From Myxococcus vastator (GTDB lineage: Bacteria > Myxococcota > Myxococcia > Myxococcales > Myxococcaceae), in contig NZ_JAAIYB010000002.1 in assembly GCF_010894475.1 (NCBI RefSeq), positions 1 to 58,397 of the forward strand: a stretch of DNA of 58,397 nucleotides, in the 5' to 3' direction. The translations under genes and the position numbers were made by a program. The notes below the pieces were generated by a model. That model was not told the origin of the DNA and did no database searches. It saw nothing but the letters and a program-made list of their open reading frames with translations. This document shows, in pieces, positions 42,154 through 50,944 of this stretch; within the stretch, counting starts at the first letter, position 1, and each line of letters begins with the position of its first letter.

Positions 42154-43713
42154 ATGAATCGCAAGGTCTCGGTGTGCGCGGGGATGATGGTGGCGGTGGT
42201 GGCGTGCTCGGCCTCGGCCGAGGAGACGGCGGGCGGGCCGTCCTCGAGCCCCGCGTCCTCCGCGCGCGGGGCGGCGTTTGTCGATTGGCAGGGCGTGGCG
42301 CGCGAGCTGTCCGCACCGCCGCTGGTGGCCGCGGCGGAGCAGCCGGTGATTCACACCTCTGCGGACGGGGCGCCCTCGGCGGAAGCGACCGTCGTGCCCG
42401 CCACGCCGGACGCCGTGGGAAACACGTCTCGGCCGGATGCGAAGCCGCTGGCCTCCACGGAGGACGCGGCCGTGGGTGGTGAGGTGCGCGCCTCCGCGCC
42501 TGGGGAGGCCTCGGCGGAGAAGCAGGCGGAGACGGACGCGAACGAAGTGCACATCCCGTTCAGCCTCTCCCTGTTGCCGGGCCTGAGCACGTCGGGCTTC
42601 CACACCGGCAACGTGGTCAACAACGTGTCCATCGGCCTGGTGGCGACGCACGCGAAGCGGGTGGACGGCCTGGCGATGTCGATTGCTGGCAACTGGGTCG
42701 GGGAAGGCGGACTGAGCGGCGCGCAGCTCGCGGTGGGCGCCAACCTGGTCCGAGGGCCGGTGACGGGCGCGCAGTTCTCCGTGGGCGCCAACGTGGCCGG
42801 CGCGGACCTGCTGGGCCTGCAGTCCACGGTGGGCGTCAACGTGGTGCGCGGGAATGCGGAAGGTGCGCAGCTCGCGGTGGGCGGCAACATCGCGTCGGGC
42901 GCGGTGAATGGCGCGCAGTTGGGCGTGGGCGTCAACATCGCGGGGAAGGGCCTGTTGGGGGCGCAGTTGGGCGTGGGCGCCAACATCGCGGCGGGGCGGG
43001 TCCACGGCCTCCAGGCCTCCGCGGGCCTCAACGTGGCGGGGCAGATGACGGGGCTCCAGATGTCCTCGGGGGTCAGCTACGCGCGGAGCCTCTCCGGCGC
43101 CCAGCTCTCCATCATCAACGTGGGCGGCGACGTGGACGGCGCGCAGGTGGGCATCATCAACATCGCCAGCAACGTGGCGGGCGCGCAGGTGGGCATCCTC
43201 AACGTGGCCCGCGAGCTGGACGGCGAGGCGGTGGGCATCCTCAGCCTCGTTGGCGGCGGCCAGGCCCGTGTGCAGGCCTGGGCCAGCGACGTGGCGCTCA
43301 CCAACGTCGGCGTGAAGCTGGGCGGCCGTCACATCTACTCGCTGTTCACGGTGGGCTACAGCCCCTCCCTCGACGAGGACCGTCGTCGCTATGTCCTGGG
43401 CGCGGGCCTGGGCGGCCACATCCCCGCGGGCCGCTTCTTCGTCGACATCGACCTGGTGGGCAGCTCCGTCCACACGAAGCGGCTCTTCGATGACACGGAC
43501 CATGTCCTGGGGCAGCTGCGGCTGATGGCGGGCTGGCAGGTGGCGCGGCACTTCGCGGTGTTCGGTGGCGTCAGCGCCAACACGCTCGTCACCTGGGAGG
43601 ACAGCGACCGCTGGAATGAGCTGGGCATCGGGCCGCAGTGGCGCCACGTCGCGGACGAGGGCCGCACCACCGTGCGCATGTGGCCGGGCCTGCTCGCGGG
43701 TGTCCAGATTTGA
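42154..43713 (+). CDS. Surface protein with short Gly-Ala-Gln repeats (LA_2272-like)
   Basis: The 519-residue protein starts at ATG 42154, with a signal peptide ending VVACSASA (lipobox or Sec cleavage possible). Residues about 20-140 are low-complexity Ala/Glu-rich. Then about twelve tandem repeats of 14-16 residues of the form GAQLGVGVNIAGK follow. The C-terminal ~140 residues look like an outer-membrane beta barrel (alternating strands ending VYWPGLLAGVQI-like). I recognise this as the LA_2272 surface-repeat group known from Leptospira; in that group the role is unknown. A beta-solenoid stalk on a barrel is the likely structure. Confidence 0.7.
   Translation: MNRKVSVCAGMMVAVVACSASAEETAGGPSSSPASSARGAAFVDWQGVARELSAPPLVAAAEQPVIHTSADGAPSAEATVVPATPDAVGNTSRPDAKPLASTEDAAVGGEVRASAPGEASAEKQAETDANEVHIPFSLSLLPGLSTSGFHTGNVVNNVSIGLVATHAKRVDGLAMSIAGNWVGEGGLSGAQLAVGANLVRGPVTGAQFSVGANVAGADLLGLQSTVGVNVVRGNAEGAQLAVGGNIASGAVNGAQLGVGVNIAGKGLLGAQLGVGANIAAGRVHGLQASAGLNVAGQMTGLQMSSGVSYARSLSGAQLSIINVGGDVDGAQVGIINIASNVAGAQVGILNVARELDGEAVGILSLVGGGQARVQAWASDVALTNVGVKLGGRHIYSLFTVGYSPSLDEDRRRYVLGAGLGGHIPAGRFFVDIDLVGSSVHTKRLFDDTDHVLGQLRLMAGWQVARHFAVFGGVSANTLVTWEDSDRWNELGIGPQWRHVADEGRTTVRMWPGLLAGVQI
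42718..43257 (+). repeat. Tandem 14-16-residue protein repeat array
   Basis: About 540 bases coding roughly twelve repeats beginning G-A/L-Q: eight of 16 or 15 residues (GAQLAVGANLVRGPVT and variants), then four of 14 or 15 (GAQLSIINVGGDVD, GAQVGIINIASNVA). Repeat counts in such arrays commonly vary between strains. Confidence 0.75.
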
Positions 43714-43776
43714 GGCGCCCCTCCATCTTCATCCCGGGCGCCCTGCCCTGGAGCGCACGGCGCCAGGGGGTGAAGC

Positions 43777-44787
43777 ATGGAAGGAAGCATGCGCGCGATG
43801 GTGCTGCGCGAGGTCGGGCAGCCCCTGCGCGAGACGCGGCTGCCCATTCCCCGTCCCGGCCCGGAGGAGCTGCTGCTCCGGGTGCGCGCCTGCGCGGTCT
43901 GCCGCACCGACCTGCACGTCGTGGACGGGGAGCTGCCGAAGCCCAGGCTGCCGCTAATCCCCGGCCATGAAATCGTGGCCACGGTGGAGGCGGCGGGCGA
44001 GCGGGCGACGGCCATTCCCGTGGGCATGCGAGTGGGCGTCCCCTGGCTCGGCTGGAGCTGTGGCCGCTGCCGCTTCTGTCTCGCTGGACAGGAGAACCTC
44101 TGCGAGCAGGCCCGCTTCACCGGGTACCAGTTGGATGGGGGCTACGCGGAGTTCACGGTGGCCCACCAGCGCTTCTGCTTCCCCCTGCCGCCCGAGTACC
44201 CCGACGTCCACGCCGCGCCGTTGATGTGCGCGGGCCTCATCGGCTTTCGCAGCCTCCGCATGGCGGGGAGGGAGCGGCGCCTGCTGGGCCTCTACGGCTT
44301 CGGCGCGGCGGCGCACCTGCTCATCCAGGTCTTGCGCCATCAAGGCCGGCGCGTCTTCGCCTTCACCCGGCCGGGGGACGTGGAGGGCCAGCGGTTCGCG
44401 CGGGAGCTGGGCGCGGAGTGGGCGGGGGATTCGGACACCGTGCCTCCAGAGCGGCTGGACGCGGCCATCCTCTTCGCGCCCGTGGGCGCCCTGGTGCCCG
44501 CCGCGCTCCGGGCGGTGGACAGGGCCGGTGTGGTGGTGTGCGGCGGCATCCACATGAGCGACATCCCCTCGTTCCCCTACGCGCTGCTGTGGGAGGAGCG
44601 CGTGGTGCGTTCGGTGGCGAACCTCACCCGGGCGGATGCGCTGGACTTCCTCGCGCTCGCGCCCACGGTGCCGGTGCGCACACAGGTGCAGACCTTCCCA
44701 CTGTCCGCCGCCAACGAGGCCCTCACCGCGCTGCGGCGGGGCCAGGTCCATGGCGCGGCGGTGCTCGAGGTGGCCGCCGGGGGTTGA
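43777..44787 (+). CDS. Zinc-dependent alcohol dehydrogenase (medium-chain)
   Basis: The 336-residue product (ATG 43777; 43789 is an equally good start with GGAAGG upstream) has the medium-chain dehydrogenase pattern: CAVCRTDLHVVDGEL (catalytic Cys), PGHEIVATVEAAG, the structural-zinc loop with four Cys (CGRCRFCLAGQENLC), and a Rossmann segment LLGLYGFGAAAHLLIQ. It most resembles the AdhA-like or quinone-oxidoreductase-like members. Substrate unknown. Confidence 0.9.
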   Translation: MEGSMRAMVLREVGQPLRETRLPIPRPGPEELLLRVRACAVCRTDLHVVDGELPKPRLPLIPGHEIVATVEAAGERATAIPVGMRVGVPWLGWSCGRCRFCLAGQENLCEQARFTGYQLDGGYAEFTVAHQRFCFPLPPEYPDVHAAPLMCAGLIGFRSLRMAGRERRLLGLYGFGAAAHLLIQVLRHQGRRVFAFTRPGDVEGQRFARELGAEWAGDSDTVPPERLDAAILFAPVGALVPAALRAVDRAGVVVCGGIHMSDIPSFPYALLWEERVVRSVANLTRADALDFLALAPTVPVRTQVQTFPLSAANEALTALRRGQVHGAAVLEVAAGG

Positions 44788-45006
44788 GCGTGGCGCCGGG
44801 CGAGCCCACGCCCGCCTCCCAGGGGTGGTGGGGCAAATCGCCACGCAGGGACTGCGGCGGTGTCCCATTTCGCCGCAAACGCAGCGTGTGGCTTTCGCGG
44901 CGCTGATGGAATTTCGCGGACCTGGCGCGCTGGCCGCGCAAATGCATCCGGAAGGGAGGCAACCCGATGCCCCCTTCTTGGGGGGCACCACCACGCGAGG
45001 CGGACG

Positions 45007-45342
45007 ATGAACCGAGCGCTGCAAATCACCTATCGGGGCATGGAGACGAGCGAGGCCCTGAGCGAGTACATCCGTGACCACGCCGGCAAGCTGGAGCAGT
45101 TCTACGACGGCATCGTGGGGTGCCATGTGGTGGTGGAGGAGCCGCACCGGCACAAGCAGCACGGCCGGCATTTCCACGTGCGTGTGGATGTGAGTGTGCC
45201 GGGAAGGAACATCGTCGCCACCCGGGACCCCCAGGCGCGCACCGGCCACGAGGATGCCTATCAAGCGGTGACGGACGCGTTCGACGCCGCCAGGCGCCAG
45301 CTCCAACACTACGCGGACGCGCTCCACACGCACCACCGGTGA
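45007..45342 (+). CDS. HPF/RaiA-type ribosome-associated factor
   Basis: The 111-residue product starts at ATG 45007 (GAGGCGGACG upstream). Its pattern matches the ribosome hibernation-promoting-factor fold: an N-terminal strand-helix with ITYRGMETSEALSEYIRDHA, then strands HVRVDVSVPGRNIVA and a final helix AYQAVTDAFDAARRQLQ. Such short forms bind the 30S subunit in stationary phase or development. The C-terminal dimerisation domain of long HPF is absent. Confidence 0.85.
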   Translation: MNRALQITYRGMETSEALSEYIRDHAGKLEQFYDGIVGCHVVVEEPHRHKQHGRHFHVRVDVSVPGRNIVATRDPQARTGHEDAYQAVTDAFDAARRQLQHYADALHTHHR

Positions 45343-45479
45343 CGGTGTCCCTCGCGCGGCGCTTCATTCTCATTACAGACATCCAGCTGGGCGGTCGCGC
45401 GGCGCACCTTCCGAACATTTGCCATTCAAACCCATGACAGGCCTGGGGTGCTGAGCGCTATCGTGGGGCTTGTCACGCC

Positions 45480-45641
45480 ATGAAAGCCCAGCGCCTCCAG
45501 GTGCTGCGGGTCGACGCCGAGGCTCCCCACCTCGTCACCACCGCCGCCGTCCACTCGACAGCCTCACTTGCCAAGTTCGCCACGGCTCCGTGCGCGGGGC
45601 GCCTGCGTGGGTCGCGGGCGAGTCCGGGGGCTGAGCGATGA
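45480..45641 (+). CDS. Small protein coupled to redB
   Basis: A 53-residue frame starts at ATG 45480 and its TGA overlaps the redB ATG as ATGA (45638-45641), the typical signature of translational coupling. It encodes a helix-poor, Ala/Thr-rich sequence with one Cys and no signal peptide. In M. xanthus the red operon has further small genes at its front, so this may be redA, but I cannot confirm the identity. Below the usual gene-calling size cut-off; coding status rests on the ATGA overlap and on operon position. Confidence 0.5.
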   Translation: MKAQRLQVLRVDAEAPHLVTTAAVHSTASLAKFATAPCAGRLRGSRASPGAER

Positions 45642-46252
45642 GGGGCCCCGTGGGAAGGCGTGGGTGGTGGGTGGTGTCCGGCGTCGTCTGGCTCGGCGGC
45701 GTCGTGGCGGGCTCGCTGGCCATGGCTCGCTACTCCCTCACGCCCGGCGAGTCCCTGGCGGCGCCCGCGCGCTGGCCCGGGGATTCCACCGTGCCACGCG
45801 TGGAGGGCCGCCCCACGCTGGTGATGCTGGCGCACCCGCGCTGCCCCTGTACGCGCGCGAGCCTGGGCGAGCTCTCGTGGGTGATGGCGAAGGCGCGGGG
45901 GCGGCTGGACGCCTTCGTGCTCTTCCTCAAGCCCGAGGGCACCGGCGAGGCTTGGGAGCAGGGCGAGCTGTGGCGCTCCGCGGCGGCGATTCCGGGCGTC
46001 ACCGCGCTGCGCGACGAGGGCGGCGTCCAGGCGGAGCGCTTCGGCGCCGTCACCTCCGGTCAGGTGCTCTTCTACGACGCGGGTGGGGCGCTGCGCTTCA
46101 GCGGCGGCATCACCACGGCCCGGGGCCACGCGGGCGACAACGCCGGGCGCGCCGCGGTGGAGGCCCTGCTGGAGGACGCGCCGGCGGAAGCGCTGGCCGG
46201 ACACGCCGTCTACGGCTGTGAGCTGGAAGACCCCCGCGGGAGCACGCCATGA
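45638..46252 (+). CDS. redB: RedB-like thioredoxin-fold membrane protein
   Basis: The 204-residue product has an N-terminal signal anchor (about residues 8-28) and a thioredoxin-like domain with LAHPRCPCTRASLGEL, in which Cys49/Cys51-type residues lie close together (CPCT rather than CxxC). Annotated RedB proteins precede RedC in myxobacteria. It ends in ATGA with the start of the sensor kinase, so the two are coupled. A periplasmic redox-sensing partner of RedC is a reasonable inference. It belongs to the red developmental cluster by position and order. Confidence 0.7.
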   Translation: MRGPVGRRGWWVVSGVVWLGGVVAGSLAMARYSLTPGESLAAPARWPGDSTVPRVEGRPTLVMLAHPRCPCTRASLGELSWVMAKARGRLDAFVLFLKPEGTGEAWEQGELWRSAAAIPGVTALRDEGGVQAERFGAVTSGQVLFYDAGGALRFSGGITTARGHAGDNAGRAAVEALLEDAPAEALAGHAVYGCELEDPRGSTP

Positions 46253-47649
46253 GCCCGGCGCGGGATGAGACGTCCAGCCCGCCCCTGGCGCTCAAGGAGC
46301 GCGCCGCGCGGCTGTTCCGCGAGCACCTGTCCGCGGTGCAGGTCCGCACGGACCGGCTCTTCGCGGGGCTGATGCTGGGCCAGTGGGGGGTGGGCATCGT
46401 CATCGCCCTGTTCGGTCCGCGGAGCAGCGGCGCGCAGCTCCAGGCGGCCCTGCTGGTGGGCACGCTGCTCAGCGCCTTCCCGATGTTGATGGCCCGCTGG
46501 CGCCCGGGCTCCACGCCCACCCGTCACGTGGTGGCCGTATGCCAGGCGCTCTGGTCCTCGCTGCTCATCTACCTGACGGACGGCCGGGTGGAGACGCACT
46601 TCCACATCTTCGGCTCGCTGGCCTTCCTGGCGCTGTACCGCGACCCGTGGGTGCTGCTCACCGCGAGCATCACCACCGTCGTGGACCACGTGCTGCGCGG
46701 CACCATGTGGTCGCACTCGCTCTACGGCGGTTTTCCGCCGGAGCTGTGGCGCTTCGTGGAGCACGCCTTCTGGGTGGCCTTCATCGACGTGGTGCTGGTG
46801 TATTCGTGCCGGGGCATGCTGCGCGAGCTGCGCGAGGTGGCGGTGCGCCGGGCGGAGCTGGAGCTGGCCCGCGAGCGTGAGTACGCGAAGGCGCGCGAGC
46901 TGGACCGCGCCCTGCGCGAGCTCAGCGGCTTCCAGGAGCACCTCATCCGCGTGGAGAAGCTGGCCGCGGTGGGACAGCTGGCCGCCAGCGTGGGGCACGA
47001 GCTGCGAAACCCGCTGGCCGCCGTGCGCAACTCCCACGCCTACCTCTCCCGGAAGCTCACGAAGGACCCGGCGGGGGCCGCGAATGACCCACGGGTGCCC
47101 CAGTTCCTGGGGCTGATGGAGCGCGAGCTGAACGCCTGCGCGAAAATCATCTCCGACCTGCTCGACTTCGCCCGCGAGCGTCCGCCCGCGCTCCAGCCGT
47201 GTCCGCTGCGTCCGCTGGTGGACGAGGCCATTGGCGTGGTGCCGCAGCGGGAAGGGGTGCGAATCATCAATGACGTGCCGGAGTCGCTGCCGGTGCCACA
47301 CCTGGACAAGGAGCAGTTCCGCCAGGTCCTGGTGAACCTGGTGCAGAACGCGGTGGAGGCCATGCCCGTGGGGCGCACGGGGGAGGTTTCAGTCGTGGCG
47401 GAAGGTGGAGACGCGAGCCCCTGGCGCGTCCGGGTCGTGGATGACGGCGCGGGGATTCCTCCGGAGGTGCTGCCCAAGATTTTCGAACCGCTCTTCACCA
47501 CGAAGACGCGTGGCACCGGCTTGGGGCTGGCCATTGTCGCCAACATGGTGCAACGTCATGGCGGCACAATCTCTGTGCGCAGCGAAGCGGAGCGGGGTAG
47601 TGAGTTCCTGATTGAGCTCCCCGCGGCAGCGGCGGCCCAGGCCGCATGA
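46249..47649 (+). CDS. redC: RedC-like membrane sensor histidine kinase
   Basis: The 466-residue product has five to six membrane helices (about 38-185) without a large periplasmic domain, then a HisKA domain with phospho-His250 in GHELRNPLAA and an HATPase domain (N-, G1- and G2-type boxes: LVQNAVEAMP, DDGAGIPPEVL, GTGLGLAIVA). It is linked to redB by ATGA and to the next gene by ATGA. In M. xanthus the homologous kinase starts the RedC-F four-component pathway that delays fruiting-body development. Assignment is by order and domain layout. Confidence 0.85.
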   Translation: MSPARDETSSPPLALKERAARLFREHLSAVQVRTDRLFAGLMLGQWGVGIVIALFGPRSSGAQLQAALLVGTLLSAFPMLMARWRPGSTPTRHVVAVCQALWSSLLIYLTDGRVETHFHIFGSLAFLALYRDPWVLLTASITTVVDHVLRGTMWSHSLYGGFPPELWRFVEHAFWVAFIDVVLVYSCRGMLRELREVAVRRAELELAREREYAKARELDRALRELSGFQEHLIRVEKLAAVGQLAASVGHELRNPLAAVRNSHAYLSRKLTKDPAGAANDPRVPQFLGLMERELNACAKIISDLLDFARERPPALQPCPLRPLVDEAIGVVPQREGVRIINDVPESLPVPHLDKEQFRQVLVNLVQNAVEAMPVGRTGEVSVVAEGGDASPWRVRVVDDGAGIPPEVLPKIFEPLFTTKTRGTGLGLAIVANMVQRHGGTISVRSEAERGSEFLIELPAAAAAQAA

Positions 47650-48413
47650 TGGAGGACGTCGCAGTGGCCCCCGCGCGCATCCTGCTGGTCGACGACGAGG
47701 AGTCGCTTCGCATCACCTTGGCCGCGAACCTGGAGCTGGAGGGCCACACGGTCCTCGAGGCGGCCAATGGTGAGGAGGCCTTGCGCCTCCTGGAGAAGCA
47801 GTCCGTGGACGTGGTGCTCACGGACATCCGCATGCCCGGCCTGCACGGCGTGGAGCTCTTGCGCCGCATCAAGCAGGAGCGCCCCGACATGCCGGTGGTG
47901 CTGATGACGGCCTTCACGGCGGAGGAGCTGGTGGATGACGCGCTCGCCGAGGGCGCCTTCACCGTGCTGCCCAAGCCCTTCGACGTGGCGCACGCGCTGG
48001 ACACGGTGCTGCGCGCGGCGGCGGCGCCCCAGGTCCTGGTGGTGGACGACACCGAACAGGTGGCGCGCGGCATGGTGCGCGCCCTGAGCACGGTGGGGCT
48101 GCGCGCGCGCGCCGTGTACAGCGGCGAGGAGGCGCTGTCCTCGCTGCGTTCGGGGGAGTACGACGTCTGCGTGCTGGACCTGGTGATGCCGGAGATGAGC
48201 GGGCCGGAGCTGGTGTCCAAGGTGCGCGCGGCGAACCTGTCCGTCGCCATCATCGCCGTGTCCGGCCACGTGGTGCCGGAGATGCTGCGCAGGGTGGCGG
48301 CGCAGGGCGCGGTGGTGTGCATGACCAAGCCGGTACCGTTGCGCGAGCTGGTACAGGCGATTGCACGGGTGCGAGGCCGGCCTCAGCAAGGGCCGCAAGG
48401 CGCGAGGATTTGA
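47646..48413 (+). CDS. redD: RedD-like dual-receiver response regulator
   Basis: The 255-residue product is two tandem CheY receivers with no output domain: the first with DD pocket VDDEE, phospho-Asp60 (VVLTDIRMPG) and Lys in LPKPFD, the second with VDDTE, phospho-Asp178 (CVLDLVMPEMSG) and Lys in TKPVPL. This two-receiver form is the hallmark of RedD in M. xanthus, which takes phosphate from RedE. It overlaps redC by ATGA and precedes redE by 3 bases. Confidence 0.88.
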   Translation: MMEDVAVAPARILLVDDEESLRITLAANLELEGHTVLEAANGEEALRLLEKQSVDVVLTDIRMPGLHGVELLRRIKQERPDMPVVLMTAFTAEELVDDALAEGAFTVLPKPFDVAHALDTVLRAAAAPQVLVVDDTEQVARGMVRALSTVGLRARAVYSGEEALSSLRSGEYDVCVLDLVMPEMSGPELVSKVRAANLSVAIIAVSGHVVPEMLRRVAAQGAVVCMTKPVPLRELVQAIARVRGRPQQGPQGARI

Positions 48414-48416
48414 CCC

Positions 48417-49145
48417 ATGGCAGGCAGAGACCTCCAGGCGCGTGAGCGAGCGGCGGTGGCGGACGTGGTGGCCTCCACCCTGCGGCACGACCTGCGCAAC
48501 AAGCTGGCCAGCATCCGCAACGCCTCGTTCTACTTGATGCGGCAGGTGAAGAAGACGGACCTCTGGAGCGCGGACCCACGCGTGGAGACGTTCTTCCAGC
48601 TCATCGAGAAGGAGCTGACGTCCGCCGAGGACGTGCTCTCCAAGCGCGCGCCGCCGCCTACGGGTGGCACGCGCCCCCGGTGCAGCGCCCGCGTCGGCGT
48701 GGAGCACGCGCTCGCCGAGGCCCAGGTGCCGCCGTCCGTGGAGGTGGTGCGCGACCTGAAGGAGCAGGGCGGCGTCCCGCTGGAGGCGGAGGACCTGGCG
48801 CTGCTGGTGCGCTGCCTCGTGGACAACGCGCTGGAGGCCATGCCGCGCGGTGGCACGCTCACGGTGCACACGCGCGACACCGAGAGCGGCGTGTGCCTGC
48901 GCGTGGAGGACACCGGAGAGGGCCTGGCGCCGGAGGCGTACTCCCGCGCGCTGGAGCCCTTCTTCACCACGCGGTCCCACCACGCCGGCCTGGGGCTGAG
49001 CATCGTCCACCGGACGGCCGTGCGGCATGGCTGGCAGCTGGACCTGGGCGCGGGCCCCTCCGGGGGCACCTACGTGGAGATTCAATTCACGGGCGCGGAG
49101 GCCGGGGCGCATGACCGAAGTGACGTGACTCGGGGGAGCAAGTGA
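48417..49145 (+). CDS. redE: RedE-like soluble histidine kinase
   Basis: The 242-residue product has no membrane segment. It has a HisKA-like motif with phospho-His24 (TLRHDLRNKLASIRN) and an HATPase domain (CLVDNALEAMP, VEDTGEGLAPEAY, AGLGLSIVHRT). In M. xanthus the soluble kinase RedE acts as a switch: it gives phosphate to RedD and removes it from RedF. Its start lies 3 bases after redD and its stop overlaps redF (TGATG). Confidence 0.88.
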   Translation: MAGRDLQARERAAVADVVASTLRHDLRNKLASIRNASFYLMRQVKKTDLWSADPRVETFFQLIEKELTSAEDVLSKRAPPPTGGTRPRCSARVGVEHALAEAQVPPSVEVVRDLKEQGGVPLEAEDLALLVRCLVDNALEAMPRGGTLTVHTRDTESGVCLRVEDTGEGLAPEAYSRALEPFFTTRSHHAGLGLSIVHRTAVRHGWQLDLGAGPSGGTYVEIQFTGAEAGAHDRSDVTRGSK

Positions 49146-49525
49146 TGGAGACGAACTGGACGTTCGGGCGTTGCCTGCTGCTCGTGGAGGACGACCCCTC
49201 CAACCGGATGACGCTGTCCGCGTTGCTGGAGGATGCGGGCTTCGCGGTCGTCACCGCTGGTTCCTATTCGGAGGCCGCGGGATTATTGAACCGGCCTCGT
49301 GCGTATGACGCCGTGCTGTTGGACCAGAGCCTGGGTGACGGCTTTGGGACGGGGCTGATTCCGCTGGTGCGCCACCACATGCCGAAGACCAAGGTCGTCT
49401 TCGTCACCGGTCATGACGGGAAAATCGACATGCCGGTGGACGCCGTCTTCCGCAAGGGCGGCCACTTCGACGACCTGCTGGCCTTCCTCTTCAAGTTGTT
49501 GCCCCAGCGCCCGCTGGGGGCCTGA
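49145..49525 (+). CDS. redF: RedF-like single-receiver response regulator
   Basis: The 126-residue product (ATG 49145; GTG 49142 is the alternative) is one stand-alone receiver: VEDDPSN pocket, phospho-Asp60 (AVLLDQSLGDGFG), Thr in FVTGHDG and Lys in FRKGGHF. It has no output domain, like the M. xanthus RedF which acts as the negative output of the system. The start overlaps the redE stop by one base. Confidence 0.85.
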   Translation: METNWTFGRCLLLVEDDPSNRMTLSALLEDAGFAVVTAGSYSEAAGLLNRPRAYDAVLLDQSLGDGFGTGLIPLVRHHMPKTKVVFVTGHDGKIDMPVDAVFRKGGHFDDLLAFLFKLLPQRPLGA

Positions 49526-49540
49526 ACGCGAGGTTCCAGA

Positions 49541-50944
49541 ATGCTGCTCCCTTCCGTTTCCGAGCGCTCCGCTCTCACCCGGCGGCGGGAGCAGCTGGCG
49601 AAAGTCCTGGGGAGCGCGCCCGCGCTGCTGGCGTCGAGCCGCCCCCGCCCGCGCAACTACGCCGCCGACCAGTTCCCCTTTCGCGCGTCGAGCCACTTCC
49701 TCTACCTCTTCGGGCTCGCGACGCCGGACGGCGTGGGCTTCCATGACGGCCAGGGCTGGACGCTGTACCTGCCCGAGCCCGGCCCCGACGACGCGCTGTG
49801 GGACGGCGCGGTGCCCGGCTTCGCTGAAATCGCGGAGCGCACGGGCTGCACCGTGCGCTCGCGCGCCGAGCTACCCGCGGCGCTGAAGGGCCGCGACGTG
49901 GCGACGCTGCCCACTCCAGATTGGGAGACGTGCCTGGACGTGGCCGCGCTGCTGGGCCGCGAGGTGCGCCCCGGCCACCTGGCGGCGGTGGACGTGCCGC
50001 TGGCGGACGCGATGATTGCGCTGCGGCTCCGCCATGACGACGCCGCGCAGGCGCAGCTGCGTCAGGCCGCGGAAGTCACGGCGCCGGCCCATGTGGCGGG
50101 CATGCGCGCCACGCGGCCGGGCATCCTGGAGGCCGCGGTGCGCGCCGCGATGGAGGCGGAGTTCGTCTCGCGCGACGTGCGGCCGGCGTATCAGCCCATC
50201 GTCACCGTGCACGGCGAGGTGCTGCACAACCTGCGCTATGACCACACGCTGCGCGAGGGAGACCTGCTGCTGGCGGACGTGGGCGGTGAGAGCCCCGCTG
50301 GCTTCGCCTGTGACGTGACGCGCACGTGGCCGGTGACGGGGCGCTTCAGCACCACGCAGCGCGAGCTGTACGACGTCGTGCTGCGCATGCAGCAGGCCAG
50401 CATCGACGCCGTCCGTCCGGGGACGCGCTACCGCGACGTGCACCTGGCCGCGCACCGGGAGCTGGCACGAGGCCTGGTGGCGCTGGGCATCCTCCGGGGA
50501 GACGCGGAGGAGCTGGTGGTGGACGGCGTCACCGCGCTCTTCTTCCCGCACGGCGTGGGCCACCTGCTGGGCCTGGACGTGCATGACATGGAGGATTTGG
50601 GGGACCGGGCGGGCTATGCGCCGGGCCGCGCGCGCTCGCCGGAGTTCGGCCACCGCTCACTCCGGCTGGACCGGGACCTGGAGCCCGGCATGGCGGTGAC
50701 GATTGAGCCGGGCCTGTACCAGGTGCCCGCCATCCTGTCGGACGCGCGGCTCATGGCGCGCGCGGGGGACAGGCTGCGGCGCGACGTGCTGGCGCGCTAC
50801 GCGGACGTGCGCGGCATCCGCATCGAAGACGACGTGCTCGTCACGCCGGGTGGCAACGAGGTGCTCACCGCCGCCATCCCCAAGGAGGCCTCGGACATCG
50901 AGGCCGTCATGACCAGCTCTGCCCGTCCAGCTCCGGGAAGGTGA
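49541..50944 (+). CDS. pepP: Aminopeptidase P (Xaa-Pro aminopeptidase)
   Basis: The 467-residue product has an N-terminal creatinase-like domain (about 1-160) and a pita-bread metallopeptidase domain with metal ligands in ADVGGESPAGFACDVTRTWP (two Asp), FFPHGVGHLLGLDVHD (His), TIEPGLY (Glu) and GIRIEDDVLV (Glu). It removes the N-terminal residue before proline. It follows redF by 15 bases and may end the red operon; whether it is the redG of M. xanthus I cannot say. Its 3' end overlaps the converging gene by 38 bases. Confidence 0.92.
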   Translation: MLLPSVSERSALTRRREQLAKVLGSAPALLASSRPRPRNYAADQFPFRASSHFLYLFGLATPDGVGFHDGQGWTLYLPEPGPDDALWDGAVPGFAEIAERTGCTVRSRAELPAALKGRDVATLPTPDWETCLDVAALLGREVRPGHLAAVDVPLADAMIALRLRHDDAAQAQLRQAAEVTAPAHVAGMRATRPGILEAAVRAAMEAEFVSRDVRPAYQPIVTVHGEVLHNLRYDHTLREGDLLLADVGGESPAGFACDVTRTWPVTGRFSTTQRELYDVVLRMQQASIDAVRPGTRYRDVHLAAHRELARGLVALGILRGDAEELVVDGVTALFFPHGVGHLLGLDVHDMEDLGDRAGYAPGRARSPEFGHRSLRLDRDLEPGMAVTIEPGLYQVPAILSDARLMARAGDRLRRDVLARYADVRGIRIEDDVLVTPGGNEVLTAAIPKEASDIEAVMTSSARPAPGR

